Assembly (NCBI GenBank): GCA_001692895.1
Contig: KV748176.1
Coordinates: forward strand, 1,860,001 to 1,924,000
Direction of reading: 5' to 3'
DNA: 64,000 nucleotides
Source: Cenococcum geophilum 1.58
Taxonomy: Eukaryota > Ascomycota > Dothideomycetes > Gloniales > Gloniaceae
The translations under genes were made by a program, and so were the position numbers. How positions within the stretch are numbered: the stretch's first letter is position 1; every line of letters begins with the position of its first letter. Below, piece by piece: positions 32,896 to 43,789 of this stretch. The notes beneath the pieces were generated by a model. It saw nothing but the letters and a program-made list of their open reading frames with translations, did not search any database and had not been told where the DNA came from.

Positions 32896-33085
32896 TGTAA
32901 GGATATAATTGTAGAATAGGATAAATTAGTAAGAGAGACAAATCCTTAAGGAGGCAAGGCCTTTAGGATTGTAGAGACTATATACTACGGGTATATACCT
33001 TTGGTATATAACCGGCGACTATCTAAGGGGCATCCGTGGGTTATCCTAAGGGCAACCTAAGGTGTCCGCAATAATATCCCTTACA
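32896..33085. repeat. LTR-like 190-bp repeat (TGTAAGGATAT...ATATCCCTTACA)
   Basis: The ends form a 16-bp imperfect inverted repeat and have the TG...CA form of an LTR. A hairpin GGTATATACC-TTT-GGTATATAACC lies near 32990-33013. Five-base flanks (GGGGC, ATTAG) do not match, so it is not a solo LTR or simple MITE. It could be the 5' LTR of the minus-strand element E. It could instead belong to a plus-strand element, because TGGCCTAAACTCTA 5 bp to its right looks primer-binding-site-like. Only one copy is in the window. Confidence 0.4.
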
Positions 33086-33199
33086 ATTAGTGGCCTAAAC
33101 TCTATAAAATAGTTAAGTAATATATAGGGGAATATCCTAAGTACTAGAAATATTTACCTAAGCGAGAAGGGGAAGCGTTATATCTAATTTAGATAGCTA
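33086..33199 (+). other. Left remnant of the locus that received pogo2
   Basis: Joining 33197 through TA to 42918 gives a continuous plus-strand frame (VLEIFT, ARRGSVISNLDSYPLKTNLN) with RIP-type stops. This is therefore probably the extreme upstream part of the DUF6589-like locus or its leader. TA at 33198-33199 is the left pogo2 target copy. Confidence 0.4.
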
Positions 33200-33285
33200 T
33201 CTATGGCTGTTATAGCTGTGCCTTAACCACCCAGTTGTTTAGACTAGGTAGTAGACATCCTAATTACTAAGACGGCTTAATCGCC
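33200..33285. repeat. pogo2 left TIR (86 bp)
   Basis: Reads TCTATGGCTGTTATAGCTGT through to GGCTTAATCGCCA; pairs with 42829-42915 with about ten mismatches, mostly C/T and G/A transitions. Confidence 0.88.
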
Positions 33286-33299
33286 AGTGTTTAAAAGAA

Positions 33300-34226
33300 T
33301 TAATTATATAGCACCACTATATTAATAATTACAAGTTTTTTTACTGCTTACGCGCCTTATCCCATTTATTATATTTATCCTTAAAGTTATTAGGAGTCTT
33401 AAGCTCTAGCGTTAATATTTTAACCTTCTTTTTATATTTATTTACGAGCCTCTTTTTATTATCTATCTTCCTCTTTTTAGCTAGTAAGCGGCCTTTAGCT
33501 ACTATAATTACCCTAAACTTGTATATAGCCTTTCTAGTATTAGCTTTCTACTTTTAGCGTTGCTTATTTTTAGCCTTAGTCTTTTTTAGCTGCTATTTAA
33601 GAGATTTAAATGCCTAAAGCTAAATCTTTACGCCGTATATATATTTCTATATAGCCTTATTTAGGTCCTTATTTTCCTACTCCTACTAGTTTTACCTAAT
33701 ATACTAAGCTAGGTTACCTACCTACCTAATCGTCCTTAGTGTAGCAATATTAATAGTTAATATTAGGTCCTTCTCTAATGTAGCCTTATATAGTAGAGGC
33801 AGCTTATTAAATACCTTCTTTAGGTTAAATAGGTAAAGGCCAGTCTCTATAAATACTGCTTTAATTATTCCCTTTTTAAATATATGTTTCTATACGTTAA
33901 AAATAAGGTAAAAAAAATCCATCATATTAATTTTAAATTCGCTAGTATAGTAAGCCTAGTTTACAGCCTTACTATATTAGTACTTAAAGGGCTAAAATAT
34001 AACTATATTAAGCGGCTATATTTTATACATTAGATATAAGGGAAAGTAGACTAGTAAGATCTTATAATTAATATAGTATTATATAAATTTTAGCGTTTTA
34101 TAAGAGCTAAGGCCATTAAAAATAAGCAGTCTATATATACCCTTAGTCCGGTTTTACATATAAAGATTAAAGTATTTAATCTATTTAAGCGCAATCTTAT
34201 TATTTATATACGCCGTATTACTAATA
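33300..34226 (-). pseudogene. pogo2 transposase, C-terminal half
   Basis: Minus strand from 34226: ISNTAYINNKIALKQIKYFN, TKGIYRLLIFNGLSSYKTLK (family LLILDGHxSH; catalytic Asp now Asn), YKILLVYFPLYLMYKI, PLNIVIF, then AYYTSEFKINMMDFFYL, FKKGIIKAVFIETGLYLFN and KVFNKLPLLYKATLEKDLI. A basic tail of Lys/Arg runs near 33420-33560. This is the second half of the DDE_1 domain. It continues from the fragment at 40411 across Gypsy-B2, whose duplication CCAAT (34227-34231) marks the break. Confidence 0.82.
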
Positions 34227-34231
34227 CCAAT

Positions 34232-34610
34232 TGTTATAGGATACTCCCGTAATACCTTATATATATCCACCTATTTCTACCAACTTAACAACTAGAGACT
34301 GACTACAAGACGGTAATTTAATAGTAATCTGCAGCAATCTAACGGCAATCTACCGCATTCTACTATATTCTACTAAGTTCTACTAAGTTCTACTAATCAT
34401 ACTAAGTTCTGCCAGGACTACCACTTAAACTCTATTCTGCTTTATATATATATTAACTAAGCAACTAAGTCCATAATATATACCCTTTCTTCCTATTTTC
34501 CTACCTTCTTTCCTTATATAATATCTTAATCTTATTATATAGTTTATATATATAGCTTAATAATATCTACTTTGCTATATATTATTGTCGCTTATACTTA
34601 CTCTATAATA
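34232..34610 (+). repeat. Gypsy-B2 5' LTR (379 bp)
   Basis: Starts TGTTATAGGATACTCCCGTA and ends CTTACTCTATAATA (originally CTCCGTAACA). Confidence 0.92.
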
Positions 34611-34652
34611 CTTTATTACATTAAACCTATACCTTATACCGCCTTAATTAGT

Positions 34653-37600
34653 ATATAGAATAACCCGAAAGCCCCTATATCTATAAAAGACCTATATACT
34701 ATATTTACTGAATAAATAGAGGCTCTGCCATAGGCTTTTGCGGATACTTTTACCCGTTAAAAAGCCCGATATTATAAGTTAATTAAATCTCTAAAAAAAG
34801 AAATTAAAGAGATCCGCTAAAACCCACCATCTGCTATACTATTACCCCTACTTACCCCTATCGGTATTAACCTATAAACACTAGGTGGAAAAAACGTGTT
34901 TAAAACTAGCTTCTTAACCCTAAATTCGCCGACTAGTATTCTTATAAAGAAGTTAACTAAACGTCTCCCTAATTCTCCCGCCTATTTAGATAAAAGAAAT
35001 AAACTAGGCTCCTTTTTTAACTAACTTAAGAATAAGCTAAATAGTAATATTAATTGCTACCCCACTCCTAATAGCCAGTTGCGTTACGCTATAAGCCGCT
35101 TAACTAGAGACGCTATAGAAACTATATACCCGTTTTAACTAAACACCGTAAAAGAGCTAGTTACTATACTAAAAGCCTCTTATAGCGACCCTACATTAGG
35201 AAAAGTGTGTGGCCTCCTGTCAGTCCTATTGGGCCCTAGCGGGGACCCGACAGCACTAACCGTCCGATTAGGCCCCTAATAGGAACTCTGAGTGTAAGTG
35301 TTATACGGAAGTTCCGTTTAGGCCCTAATAGGGCCCTGGTAGGTTCCTGGCAGGTTTTTGTCAGGACTGTTAGGAGGCTCTAGGAGGGCTCTAGGAGCTT
35401 TAGGGTCTTGGCACCGCATAATTTGCTAATGCTAAATAAACTTCTACTATATAAAGGAAACTAAATAGGATAGTATAAGGCTCTAAGAGCTTCCTGTTAT
35501 ACTTTACTAAGTTCTACCACTATGCTAAAGAAACTAGATAGAACGAATTTACCTTAATTAACCGCCTAATAGAATCTTTAAACCCTAAATTAAAAGTATT
35601 TCTTATAGAAGTTATACTGCTAGAAACTGTTACTACCTGCGCTAGTGTTATTAATGGCTTATATAATTATATACTACGCCTTACTCTAAAATATATACCT
35701 TAATACTCTATCCCTTAGCCGCCTAGAAATCGCAAAGACCTAAACGCTATAGATATTAACGCTAAAACCCTCTTTTACGCACTAAAAGGATCTGCTAAAT
35801 ATAAATAACGTATTAAACATGGTCTTTATTTTAAATATAAAAGCGACGCTTATATCTTAAGTTACTACTCTATTCCGTTACCCTAAATATATATATAAAT
35901 AACTAGTATAGGCAGTATCCTATTATCCTAAATATATAAATAAACAACTAGTATAAATAACTAATTACCTTAATTAAGCCCTATCTACTAACCCTAATCG
36001 TTATCCGGCTCTAACTTATCTTTTAATAAACACTACTTATAAGGATAAAGCTATAACCAATACTCTATAAAAACTCCGCCCTAATTACCTCTAAAAGGAA
36101 AGTCCTAGAGCTAAATCGCTCTCTAGAACGGCTCTGCTTTAGGATTTTATTAAATACTTTAAATATTACAAACTCTAACTCTTAGGATTATAGTATAACC
36201 GTTAACTATTATTTTTAGCAGAATAGTTAATAGGCTAATACTTAAGTTTTAATTAATATAGAAGCTAGCGGTATAGGATTTATTAACAAGATCTTTATAT
36301 AAGATAATAGTTTTACCCTAATCCTCCTTAACCAGCATATTAATATATTTAGATTTAATAGTAAACGCACCGTCTTAGGCCGTATTACCTATATGGTAGC
36401 CCCAAGACTCTAATACCTAAACTATAAAGAACTGATTAAGCTTTTTATTACTATATTAGGTTATCTAGTAATCCTTAAATAGCCCTGGATAAAGCTATAT
36501 AAGGTAGTTATTAATTATAATAACCTTAAGCTTCTATTTACTGCCCCACGTTATAAGTAAGAATACTTTATAACGCACTACCTTAACCCTAAACTAAAAT
36601 CTAAGAAATCTACTAAAATCTACCAGCCTAAGATTTCCACTAATATCTACCCTACGCCTAAGGAACCCACCAAACTCCACTAATATAAGAATTCTACCAA
36701 TATTTACTAAGGATCTAAAAATTCCACTAAACTCTATAAATAGACCCTAAGCACTATACTACTTCGCGCTAAGTAAAAGCTTAAGCTTATTATACGAAAA
36801 TACTAGAAGGACTGGCACTCTACTATAAAGAGTATACTTAAAGAACCCGAACCTAAATTTAACGCCAACTTTATATTTAATACTAAACCTAAAGCCGAAC
36901 AAGAATCTATATAAGAAACTATAGACGACCTAAGTAAGTTTAACACCCTAGATATCCGTATAATTAAAGCTACCCCACTAGCGTAACTTACTAAGAAAAC
37001 CGAATATATAATCTTTACTATTATAATAGCTAATATTAAGAAGGCCTTAGTACTAAAGAAGTATACTAACCCTGCTATAAAGGTACTAGTAGAGTATTAT
37101 TACCGCCTAGATATATTTTTATAAAAGGAAGCTAATAAGCTACCGGAATACTAACCGTATAACTATAAGATTATACTTAAAAAAGGAAAGCAGCCTAGAT
37201 TTAGACCCTTATATAAAATGTCTTAAAATAAACTCTAAGTGCTATAAAAGTATTTAGACGAGAACCTAAGTAAAGGATTTATTAGAGCAAGCTTGTTACC
37301 TATAGCCATACTAGTAATCTTTATTAAGAAACCTGGCGGCGACCTACGCTTCTATATAGACTACTAAGCTCTTAACGCCGTTACCGTTAAAAACTAATAT
37401 CCAATCCCATTAATATAAGAGACGCTAAACTAATTAAATAAGGCTTGCTACTATACAAAGCTTAATATTATCTCTATATTATAAAAGGAGATAAATAGCT
37501 TATTATATTTCATACTCGGTATAGATTATTTAAATACTTAATAATACCCTTCAGCCTCACAAACGCTCCGAGCTCGGTTTAATATTATATAAATAATACC

Positions 37601-40020
37601 CTACGTCTTTACCTAGATATCTTCTATACTACTTATATTAACAACATCTTAATAAATAGTAATAACCTAACCAAATATTAAAAACACGTTAATTTTATCC
37701 TATAAGCCCTATAAGGAGCTAGTCTATAATTAGATAGAGATAAATACAAATTCTATAAAATAGAAGTCCCATACCTTAGGCTTTTTATTTTTATAAACGG
37801 TATATAAATAGACTTAAAGAAAGTTAAAGTAATTATAAACTGGTAAGAACCTAAGAATGTTAAGGACGTAAGAGCCTTTATAGGATTTGCTAATTTCTAC
37901 TAATAGTTTATTAATAACTTCTCCGCCCTAGTTTTACCCCTTATAGCTTTAACCTAAAAAAATAAAGCCTTTATCTTTAATAAGGAATATAAAAAGGTCT
38001 TTATTTATCTAAAGGTTATATTTACTACCGCGCTTATACTTTAATACTTTAACCTAAACCAAATAAGTGTTATAAAAGCTAATTTATCTAACTATATTAC
38101 TAAAGGTATCCTGTCTTAATATAATAAGGATAGAGTATTGCACCCTATAGCATACTTTTTAAAACGACTAAGCCTAGCTAAATATAACTATAAGATCTAT
38201 AATAAAGAATTACTGGCTATTATTAGATATTTTAAATAATAGTAACCCGAACTAAAACGCGCCGGATTTCTAATTAAGGTCCTTAGCAACTATAAGAATC
38301 TATAGTACTTTATAACTGTAGAACAGCTAAGCTACCGCTAGGCCTATTAGTTAGAATACTTATCCTATTTCTAATTCTTAATTATATACTATTTAGGCGT
38401 TTAAGGTTAGAAGCCTAATACCTTAACCCGACGCTTGCAAGATACGCTAGTACTAAAAAAAGCGCGCTCTTACTAAAATTAAACCCTGCTTTATCCTAAA
38501 CTATTTAATCCCCCTACTAAAGACCTTATAGTACACGTCCTTAAAATAACCAATTAATTAATTAAATAGATTATAATTAACGAATATTTAAATAATAAGT
38601 TTATCTAAGAGACGCTTTAAAAGGATTTCTCTAAGTAAATATAAAGCTTATAGAAACCGCTTATATTATCGGAATTGCCTAGTTATTCTTAACTACGACA
38701 AACTTTAGCTTAAGCTCCTTAAACACGTATATAACCTATCTATTACCAGCTACCCGGGCTAAGTAAAAACCCTAAAGGTACTTTAACGGGAGTATTACTA
38801 GCTAAATATATATAATATAATACGAAGGTACGTCTCTAGCTGCTATATCTGCTAATAAGCTAAAGCTTTATATAGGATGTATAACGGCCTCCTAAAGCCA
38901 CTACCTATTCCAGACCAAAGATAAAATGATATCTTAATTAACTTTATTATTAATCTCCCTATAAGCAAAGGCTGTATAAATATTATAGTAGTTATAAACC
39001 AACTATCTAAGATAAGGTACTTAATCGCCTGCCCCGATATATTAACGCCTACTATTACTTAACTATTTCTAGATTACGTATAGAAATTTTATAAACTCCC
39101 TAAAATAATTATCTCTAATAGAGGCAGCTAGTTTATCTCTATATTTTAAAAAGAACTAACTACCTAACTCTATATTAAAGCACTGCTATCTATTATATAT
39201 TACCTAGAAATAGACGGTTAAACTAAATATATAAACGCTATAATAGAATAATACATCCGGATATACACGTTATATTTATAAGATAACTAGATTAACTAGC
39301 TTATATTTATTAAGTTTACTATAAATAATTCCGTCTTAGAAATTATAAAGGTCTTTCTATTCCTGGCTAACTATGGCTAATATCTATAAATGGGTTTTAA
39401 ACCTTTTAGTAATATTCCTCGCCCCGCTTATTACGCCTTATAAATTATAAAAGTAAATAAATTTATAAAAAAGATAGAGGAACTATAATAGTTTCTTACT
39501 AACGAAATAATATAGGCCTAATTTATCTATAAAGCCGCAGCGAATAAGAAATAAACCCTAGCACTAGCTTATTAAATTAGTAACTTTATCTAGCTAGATA
39601 TAAGAAATCTAAATATAAAATAACCTACTAAGAAACTTAATTAAAAGAACGCTGGCCCTTATAAGGTTAAGAAGGTTATTTCCTCTTACGCCTATTAATT
39701 AAAGCTCCCTAATACGGTTAAAATCCACCCTATATTCTATATATTAGTCCTTCGCCCTACTACTCCTATATTAGACGCCCTGCCTAAATAAATATAAGAC
39801 CCTCCCCTACTAGTTAAAGTAGATAGTAAGAATAAGTACTTTATTAAAAGAATTAATAATATTAAGTATAATAAACAGAAACGCTAATATATATATCTTA
39901 TAAAATAAAGAGGCTTTACTATGCCCTTATAGGAACCTATTAACTTTATAGGACTTATATAAACCGTAGAAGACTTTTATAAACTCTATTTAGAACTACT
40001 ATAACCCTACCTCGCAGAAG
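34653..40020 (+). pseudogene. Gypsy-B2 gag-pol (degenerate)
   Basis: The gag start has become ATA at 34653 (ATA TAG AAT AAC CCG AAA GCC CCT). The zinc knuckle near 35825 keeps CX2C-like text (YFKYKSDAYIL). Protease ~36245: FINKIFI, SKRTVLGRITYM. RT ~37000-37720: [29 protein letters not shown] (family YIDDI). RNase H ~37930-38450. Integrase ~38650-39400: SSCYICQQAKALYRMYNGLL (HHCC), IINLPISKGCINIIVVINQL, NRGSQFISIFQKEL and YYLEIDGQTKYINAIIEQYI. Catalytic Asp residues are often Asn. Ends near the PPT at ~40030. Confidence 0.87.
35194..35431. mobile_element. MITE candidate: 238-bp GC-rich insert with CATTAG TIRs and CTA duplication
   Basis: Absent from the aligned gag of Gypsy-B4 (~52985). Left end CATTAGGAAAAGTGTGTGGC and right end read inward CATTAGCAAATTATGCGGTG. 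CTA flanks both sides (35191-35193, 35432-35434). The body is GC-rich with repeated GGCCCTAATAGGGCC and GGACCCG-type words and shows no RIP, so it is either later than RIP or too short for it. A 3-bp duplication points to the PIF/Harbinger class (inference). No coding capacity. Confidence 0.7.
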
Positions 40021-40042
40021 CCTAAGTTTAAAGGGGGGGTAC

Positions 40043-40410
40043 TGTTATAGAATACCCTTATAACACCTTATATATATCTACTTATTTCTACTAACTTAGT
40101 AACTTAGTAACTAGAGACTAACTATAAGACAGCAATTTAATAGCAATCTGCGGTAATCTAACGGCAATCTACTATATTCTGCTATATTCCACTAAGTTCT
40201 ACTAAGTTCTGCCAGAACTACTACCTAAACTTTATTCTGCTCCGTATATATATTAACTAAGTAACTAAGTCCATAATATATACTCTTTCTTCCCATTTTC
40301 CTACCTTCTTTTCTTACGCAACGTCTTAATTTTATTATACAGTTTATGTATATAGCTTAATAATATCTACTTTGCTATATATTATCGTCACTTATACTTA
40401 CTCCGTAACA
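40043..40410 (+). repeat. Gypsy-B2 3' LTR (368 bp)
   Basis: Starts TGTTATAGAATACCC and ends CTTACTCCGTAACA, followed by CCAAT. Confidence 0.93.
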
Positions 40411-40985
40411 CCAATAGTATAGCTATTAAAACTTGTTGTTTTTGAGTACCAGTATATCTAATAGGTCTTACTTTTAAAGATAATAAGAGGCGGGATAACA
40501 TGGCCGTCCACGCAATTTATCTCTATAATTGTAATTGTTTTATAGCTAAACGCCTTACCTGCCTTGTATTATGCCGCGTTATTATAGATAATAAGTACCT
40601 TTTTTTTCTTACCTTGCCCTATACGTATACCTAATTCGTTTATATTATATATATCTTTATACTATATCGCGTACTTTTTAATATTCCTCCCTAACGTATT
40701 AAATTACTCTTTTATAAAAATAGGATCTTTAGCAGCCTGTCTCTTTGCTTTTTTAGGTACCTTAGTTTTAAGTATAACCTTTTAGCGCTTATAGAAGTAT
40801 ATAGCTTATTTAGTACCGCAGGTAGGTAATAGTTTTATATGATCTAAATAACAGTTAATAAGAATGCGATTAACGAATTGTTTAAGTATAAAAATGCTAG
40901 GGTGTTGCCTAATATTATTTAGCCATGTTATCTATAGCACTATTAGGAAAATATTCGCAGGATAAGATTTAAGTAGACTTTATGT
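40411..40985 (-). pseudogene. pogo2 transposase, N-terminal half
   Basis: Minus strand from ~40985: WLNNIRQHPSIFILKQFVNR (DNA-binding half), VPKKAKRQAAKDPIFIKE, ILGRNIKKYAI-like text, then YKDIYNINELGIRIGQGKKK (family IYNxDExG, first catalytic Asp) and INCVDGHVIPPLIIFKSKTY. These motifs are diagnostic for Fot1/pogo transposases. The reading is joined to 34226 by removal of Gypsy-B2. The start codon region is not resolved. To its right lies the 20/21-bp satellite. Confidence 0.82.
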
Positions 40986-41006
40986 GGCGCGTTTCGCGTA
41001 ATTAAT

Positions 41007-41242
41007 ATGCAATTTAACTAACTTAACACGCAATTAACCAACTTAACATATAATTAACTAACTTAACACGTAATTAGACCAACTTAACATGCAATTAACT
41101 AACTTAACACGCAATTGGACTAACTTAATATGCAATTAACTAACTTAATACGCAATTTAACTAACTTAATATGCAATTAACCAACTTAACACACAATTTA
41201 ACTAACTTAACACGCAATTAACACGTAATTAACTAACTTAAT
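41007..41242. repeat. 20/21-bp satellite array (ATGCAATTAACTAACTTAAC)n
   Basis: About eleven units. Those starting ATG are mostly 20 bp and those starting ACG mostly 21 bp, and they alternate, giving a 41-bp higher-order dimer. The flanks 40986-41006 and 41243-41380 are AT-rich with decayed units and no gene. It lies on the 5' side of the pogo2 transposase. Confidence 0.85.
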
Positions 41243-41380
41243 ATATTTAAAAGTTAAATAATACGCAGTTAACCTACTTAACAACTTTAAAAGCTAACTA
41301 TATATTCCTTAACATGCAATTAAGGTAAAGTTATATACCAATTACGTAATCTTATATAATCTTACATAGTCTTATTACTT

Positions 41381-41644
41381 AGAGGCTTTGCACGAGGCTC
41401 TGCACAAGGCTCTACACGAAGCTCTACACGAAGCTCTACACGAAGCTCTACACGAAGCTCTACACGAAGCTCTACGTACAGAGGCCCTGCACGAGGCTCT
41501 GCGCGAAGCTCTGCGTACGGAGGCTCTACACGAAGCTCTACACGAAGCTCTATACGAAGCTCTACGTACAGAGGCTCTGCACAAGGCTCTGCGCGAAGCT
41601 CTGCGTGAAGCTCTGCGTACGGAGGCTCTACACGAAGCTCTGCA
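41381..41644. repeat. T4 12-bp minisatellite (CTCTACACGAAG)n
   Basis: About 22 copies, including the variant CTCTGCGTACGGAGG. The 134-codon plus-strand frame and its minus-strand partner across it are repeat artefacts. Confidence 0.92.
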
Positions 41645-41772
41645 TCGGGTCCCCGCTATATTCCCAATAGCGTCTACACGTGTCTCTGCCTATGTAGCCG
41701 CCTTATTTTTTACCCTTCCTTCCTTCCTTACATCCTCCCTACCTAGGGAGGCATTAGAACGGCAGCCAGCAG

Positions 41773-41898
41773 AGGACCGTTGCCAGAACTAGATGACTAT
41801 CGCTAGAACCAGACGACCGTCGCCAGAACCAGACGACTGTCGCCAGAGCCAGACGACCGTCGCTAGAACCAGACGACCGTCGCCAGAGCCAGACGACA
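41773..41898. repeat. T4 20-bp minisatellite (GACCGTCGCCAGAACCAGAC)n
   Basis: Six units, alternating AGAACC and AGAGCC. Homologous to 29257-29390 in T2. Confidence 0.92.
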
Positions 41899-41948
41899 AC
41901 GACTAGCCAGCGAACACTATAAACGATTCGATCGATTGATCGAATCAA

Positions 41949-42235
41949 GGTAGCATAGACAGGTAGGCACAAACAGGGAGATGCTGACGGGTAGGCAGAT
42001 GCAGATAGGTAGGCAGATATAGACAGGTAAGCAGATGCAGACAGGTAAGTAGATGCAGATAGGTAGGCAGATACAGATAGGTAAGCAGATGCAGATAGGC
42101 AAGTAGATGCAGATAGGTAGGTAGATATAGATAGGTAAGCAGATATAGATAGGCAAGTAGATGCAGACAGGTAGGTAGATACAGACAGGTAAGCAGATGC
42201 GATGCAGACAGGTAGGCGATGCAGGCAGGTAGGTA
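41949..42235. repeat. T4 18-bp minisatellite (AGGTAGGCAGATGCAGAC)n
   Basis: About 14 units with A/G and C/T variants. A multiple of three again keeps frames open (ICLPV-type on the minus strand). The T1 counterpart is 12890-13140 inverted. Confidence 0.92.
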
Positions 42236-42245
42236 AGTTAATAGG

Positions 42246-42828
42246 TAGATAGGTAGAAGAGAACCATCGCTATATTATATTAAATTATCTAAAATAATAA
42301 TATTTATTTTACTAGCCTTATAAATAGCTTTAAAGTAGCTTTTATTTATTTAAAATATGCTATTAGTATAAAAGAGGTAAATATAATTATAGTTGCTAAA
42401 TGCGTAGATTGCTGGTAGGTTACGCGCAGGTTACACACAGGCTGCGCGTAGGCTACGTGTTAAAAAAACACGACATAGGCTTGTCGGTCGAGTTGCCAAA
42501 TGACCTCAACTGCGCGCCAATTGCGTTAACCACCAACCATTGAGGCCATTGAAAGGGTACCATATTTTGCCGATGACAATACCTCCTTCTTCTGCATTAT
42601 TAAGTAGCCTATTCGTTATAGGTCGATTTAATTAAAACTTTTATCTAGTAACGCGTTACTTAATATAACCGTATAGGTTAGGATTCTTACGCGTTACTTC
42701 TGCAATTAAGGAATATTTATTATTATAAATTGCTTAAGTAAAGCAAGCGACCTGGTTTTTAATTAATAGATAATCGCTTATTATGGTAGTTGTATAGTAT
42801 TTAAATAAATGGTATAATTAATTAATTA
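42246..42828. other. Unassigned part of pogo2 5' side
   Basis: 42246-42400 is AT-rich and featureless. 42400-42470 holds short repeats of GGTTACGCGCAGGTTACACA and GCGTAGGCTACGTG, reminiscent of the GCGTAGGCTCTATGCAG units at the T1 end, so it may be decayed T4 terminus. 42470-42600 is non-RIPped unique sequence (CAACTGCGCGCCAATTGCG). No gene was found. Confidence 0.4.
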
Positions 42829-42915
42829 TGGCGATTAAGCTGTCCTAGTAATTAGGATGTCTACTACCTAGTCTAAATAACTAGGTAGTTAAGGCGCAGC
42901 TATAACGGCTATAGA
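42829..42915. repeat. pogo2 right TIR (87 bp)
   Basis: Inverse of the left TIR, from TGGCGATTAAGC to GGCTATAGA, then the TA target copy. The 230 bp to its left (42600-42828) are AT-rich 5' flank of the transposase with no further signal. Confidence 0.88.
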
Positions 42916-42917
42916 TA

Positions 42918-43567
42918 CCCTTTAAAAACGAACCTTAATAGATATTATTTATATACTAATGGCTAAATTAAGAAAGTAATAGCTAGTAGTAGCTAGAGAG
43001 TACCTTTTAGGCTAGTAAGAGGTAAAAGCTTTAATAAATATAATATATAAAGCGGTAGCGAAATTCCTATAGATAGGGAGTATTTAGATAACTCTCTTTT
43101 AATAGAGGACCGGAAAATAAGGACGTAGTTACTATTCTCGTAGAAATATATAGGATTTATTAAGTAATTATATTAGCCTACTATTTATAGAAATAATGCC
43201 TAATTAAAAGAGAATATTAACTGTTACAGGACGCCCATTCTATGCGCTACGCGATACGCGTAGCTAGCGTTATAGGATTCCTTCCTTAATTTTCTTTCCT
43301 AGTTTATCCACCCTAATTGCCCCTATATAGTTACCTTAGCAGGCTTAAATATAATTCTATTAGTGCGGATTTTTTTTACCTTAGAGGCTTAAACTAAGAA
43401 ATCGATTTTACGGATATAAAAATATCCGCACTATCTACTAAGCTAATTTAGGACGGCAATCGTTTTCTTAGTCTAGAAAACTCTAGCAAGCTTTATAAAA
43501 AACCTAAACACTATTTATATAAAAAGACTTTATTAACTTTAACAAAATTAATCTACCCTCCTATAAT
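42918..43567 (+). pseudogene. Probable N-terminal part of the DUF6589-like relic (before the Copia insertion)
   Basis: A plus-strand frame with few, RIP-type stops runs to the Copia edge: SFNKYNI, SGSEIPIDREYLDNSLLIED, NCYRTPILCATRYA, LALDSFLNFLS, FIHPNCPYIVTLAGLNIILL, TAIVFLV, KTLASFIKNLNTIYIKRLY. A neighbouring frame at the end (TKLIYPPI) joins in frame with 49156 once Copia and one ATAAT are removed, so at least one frameshift lies inside. I recognise no domain in this part; its assignment rests on position and continuity. The island TCTATGCGCTACGCGATACG near 43230 is unusually GC-rich. Confidence 0.45.
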
Positions 43568-43752
43568 TGTCAGATAGTGTATATAGAGCTCTTTATTAAT
43601 GAAATAGGTTAATTAATTGATGATCTTGGTCTTAACCTTAATAGTTGTCTTGACCCTTGGGCCCCTTAGGCTCTAAGCTATAATAGAGAGGTATACACTT
43701 ACACGTAACTTATGCACGTCCTACACTACATAGAATATAGATTATCTAACAT
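43568..43752 (-). repeat. Copia 3' LTR (185 bp)
   Basis: Plus-strand text TGTCAGATAGTGTATATAGA to GATTATCTAACA. The C/T-rich ATACCCCTTTT just right of it is the PPT on the minus strand. Confidence 0.93.
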
Positions 43753-43789
43753 ACCCCTTTTGCTTTAACCTAGTCGAGGGCGAAGCTAA

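Larger units (their letters stand above)
34232..40410 (+). mobile_element. Gypsy-B2: complete plus-strand element inside pogo2
   Basis: LTRs 34232-34610 and 40043-40410, perfect target duplication CCAAT (34227-34231, 40411-40415). The internal domain has the same order and sequence as B1 and B3. A PPT AAAGGGGGGGTAC immediately precedes the right LTR. A 238-bp GC-rich insert lies in gag (35194-35431). Confidence 0.95.
41381..42245. mobile_element. T4: T-family body without recognisable TIRs
   Basis: Same orientation as T2: 12-bp array, linker (GGGTCCCCGCTATATTCCCA, then CCTCCCTACCTAGGGAGGC), 20-bp array, a GATTCGATCGATTGATCG joint, then an 18-bp array. It is GC-rich and little RIPped. Neither CATCAGGA end is present, so it is truncated or its ends have decayed. 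Confidence 0.75.
33200..42915 (-). mobile_element. pogo2: second pogo-type transposon, expanded by nested insertions
   Basis: Terminal inverted repeats of 86-87 bp: 33200-33285 (TCTATGGCTGTTATAGCTGT...) and its inverse at 42829-42915, followed by TA at 42916-42917. Between them are transposase relics on the minus strand (40985-40411, then 34226-33300), split by Gypsy-B2. On the 5' side lie a satellite array and T4. Without B2 about 3.5 kb remain, of which ~1.6 kb is later growth, leaving a pogo-sized core. The TIRs are unrelated to those of pogo1. Confidence 0.85.

Noticed and set aside
41917..42156. 79-codon frame rich in ICLP repeats (minus strand), and 12890-13183 (plus strand)
   Set aside because: Products of the 18-bp and CCTGTCTG-type arrays, not genes.
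41007..42235. CRISPR-like spacing of short repeats
   Set aside because: Units are directly adjacent with no unique spacers, and the context is eukaryotic transposons.
43220..43275. GC-rich palindromic CTACGCGATACGCGTAGC as a regulatory site
   Set aside because: Striking by eye, but it lies within a readable frame of the DUF6589-like relic and I have no second copy or factor to support a site.
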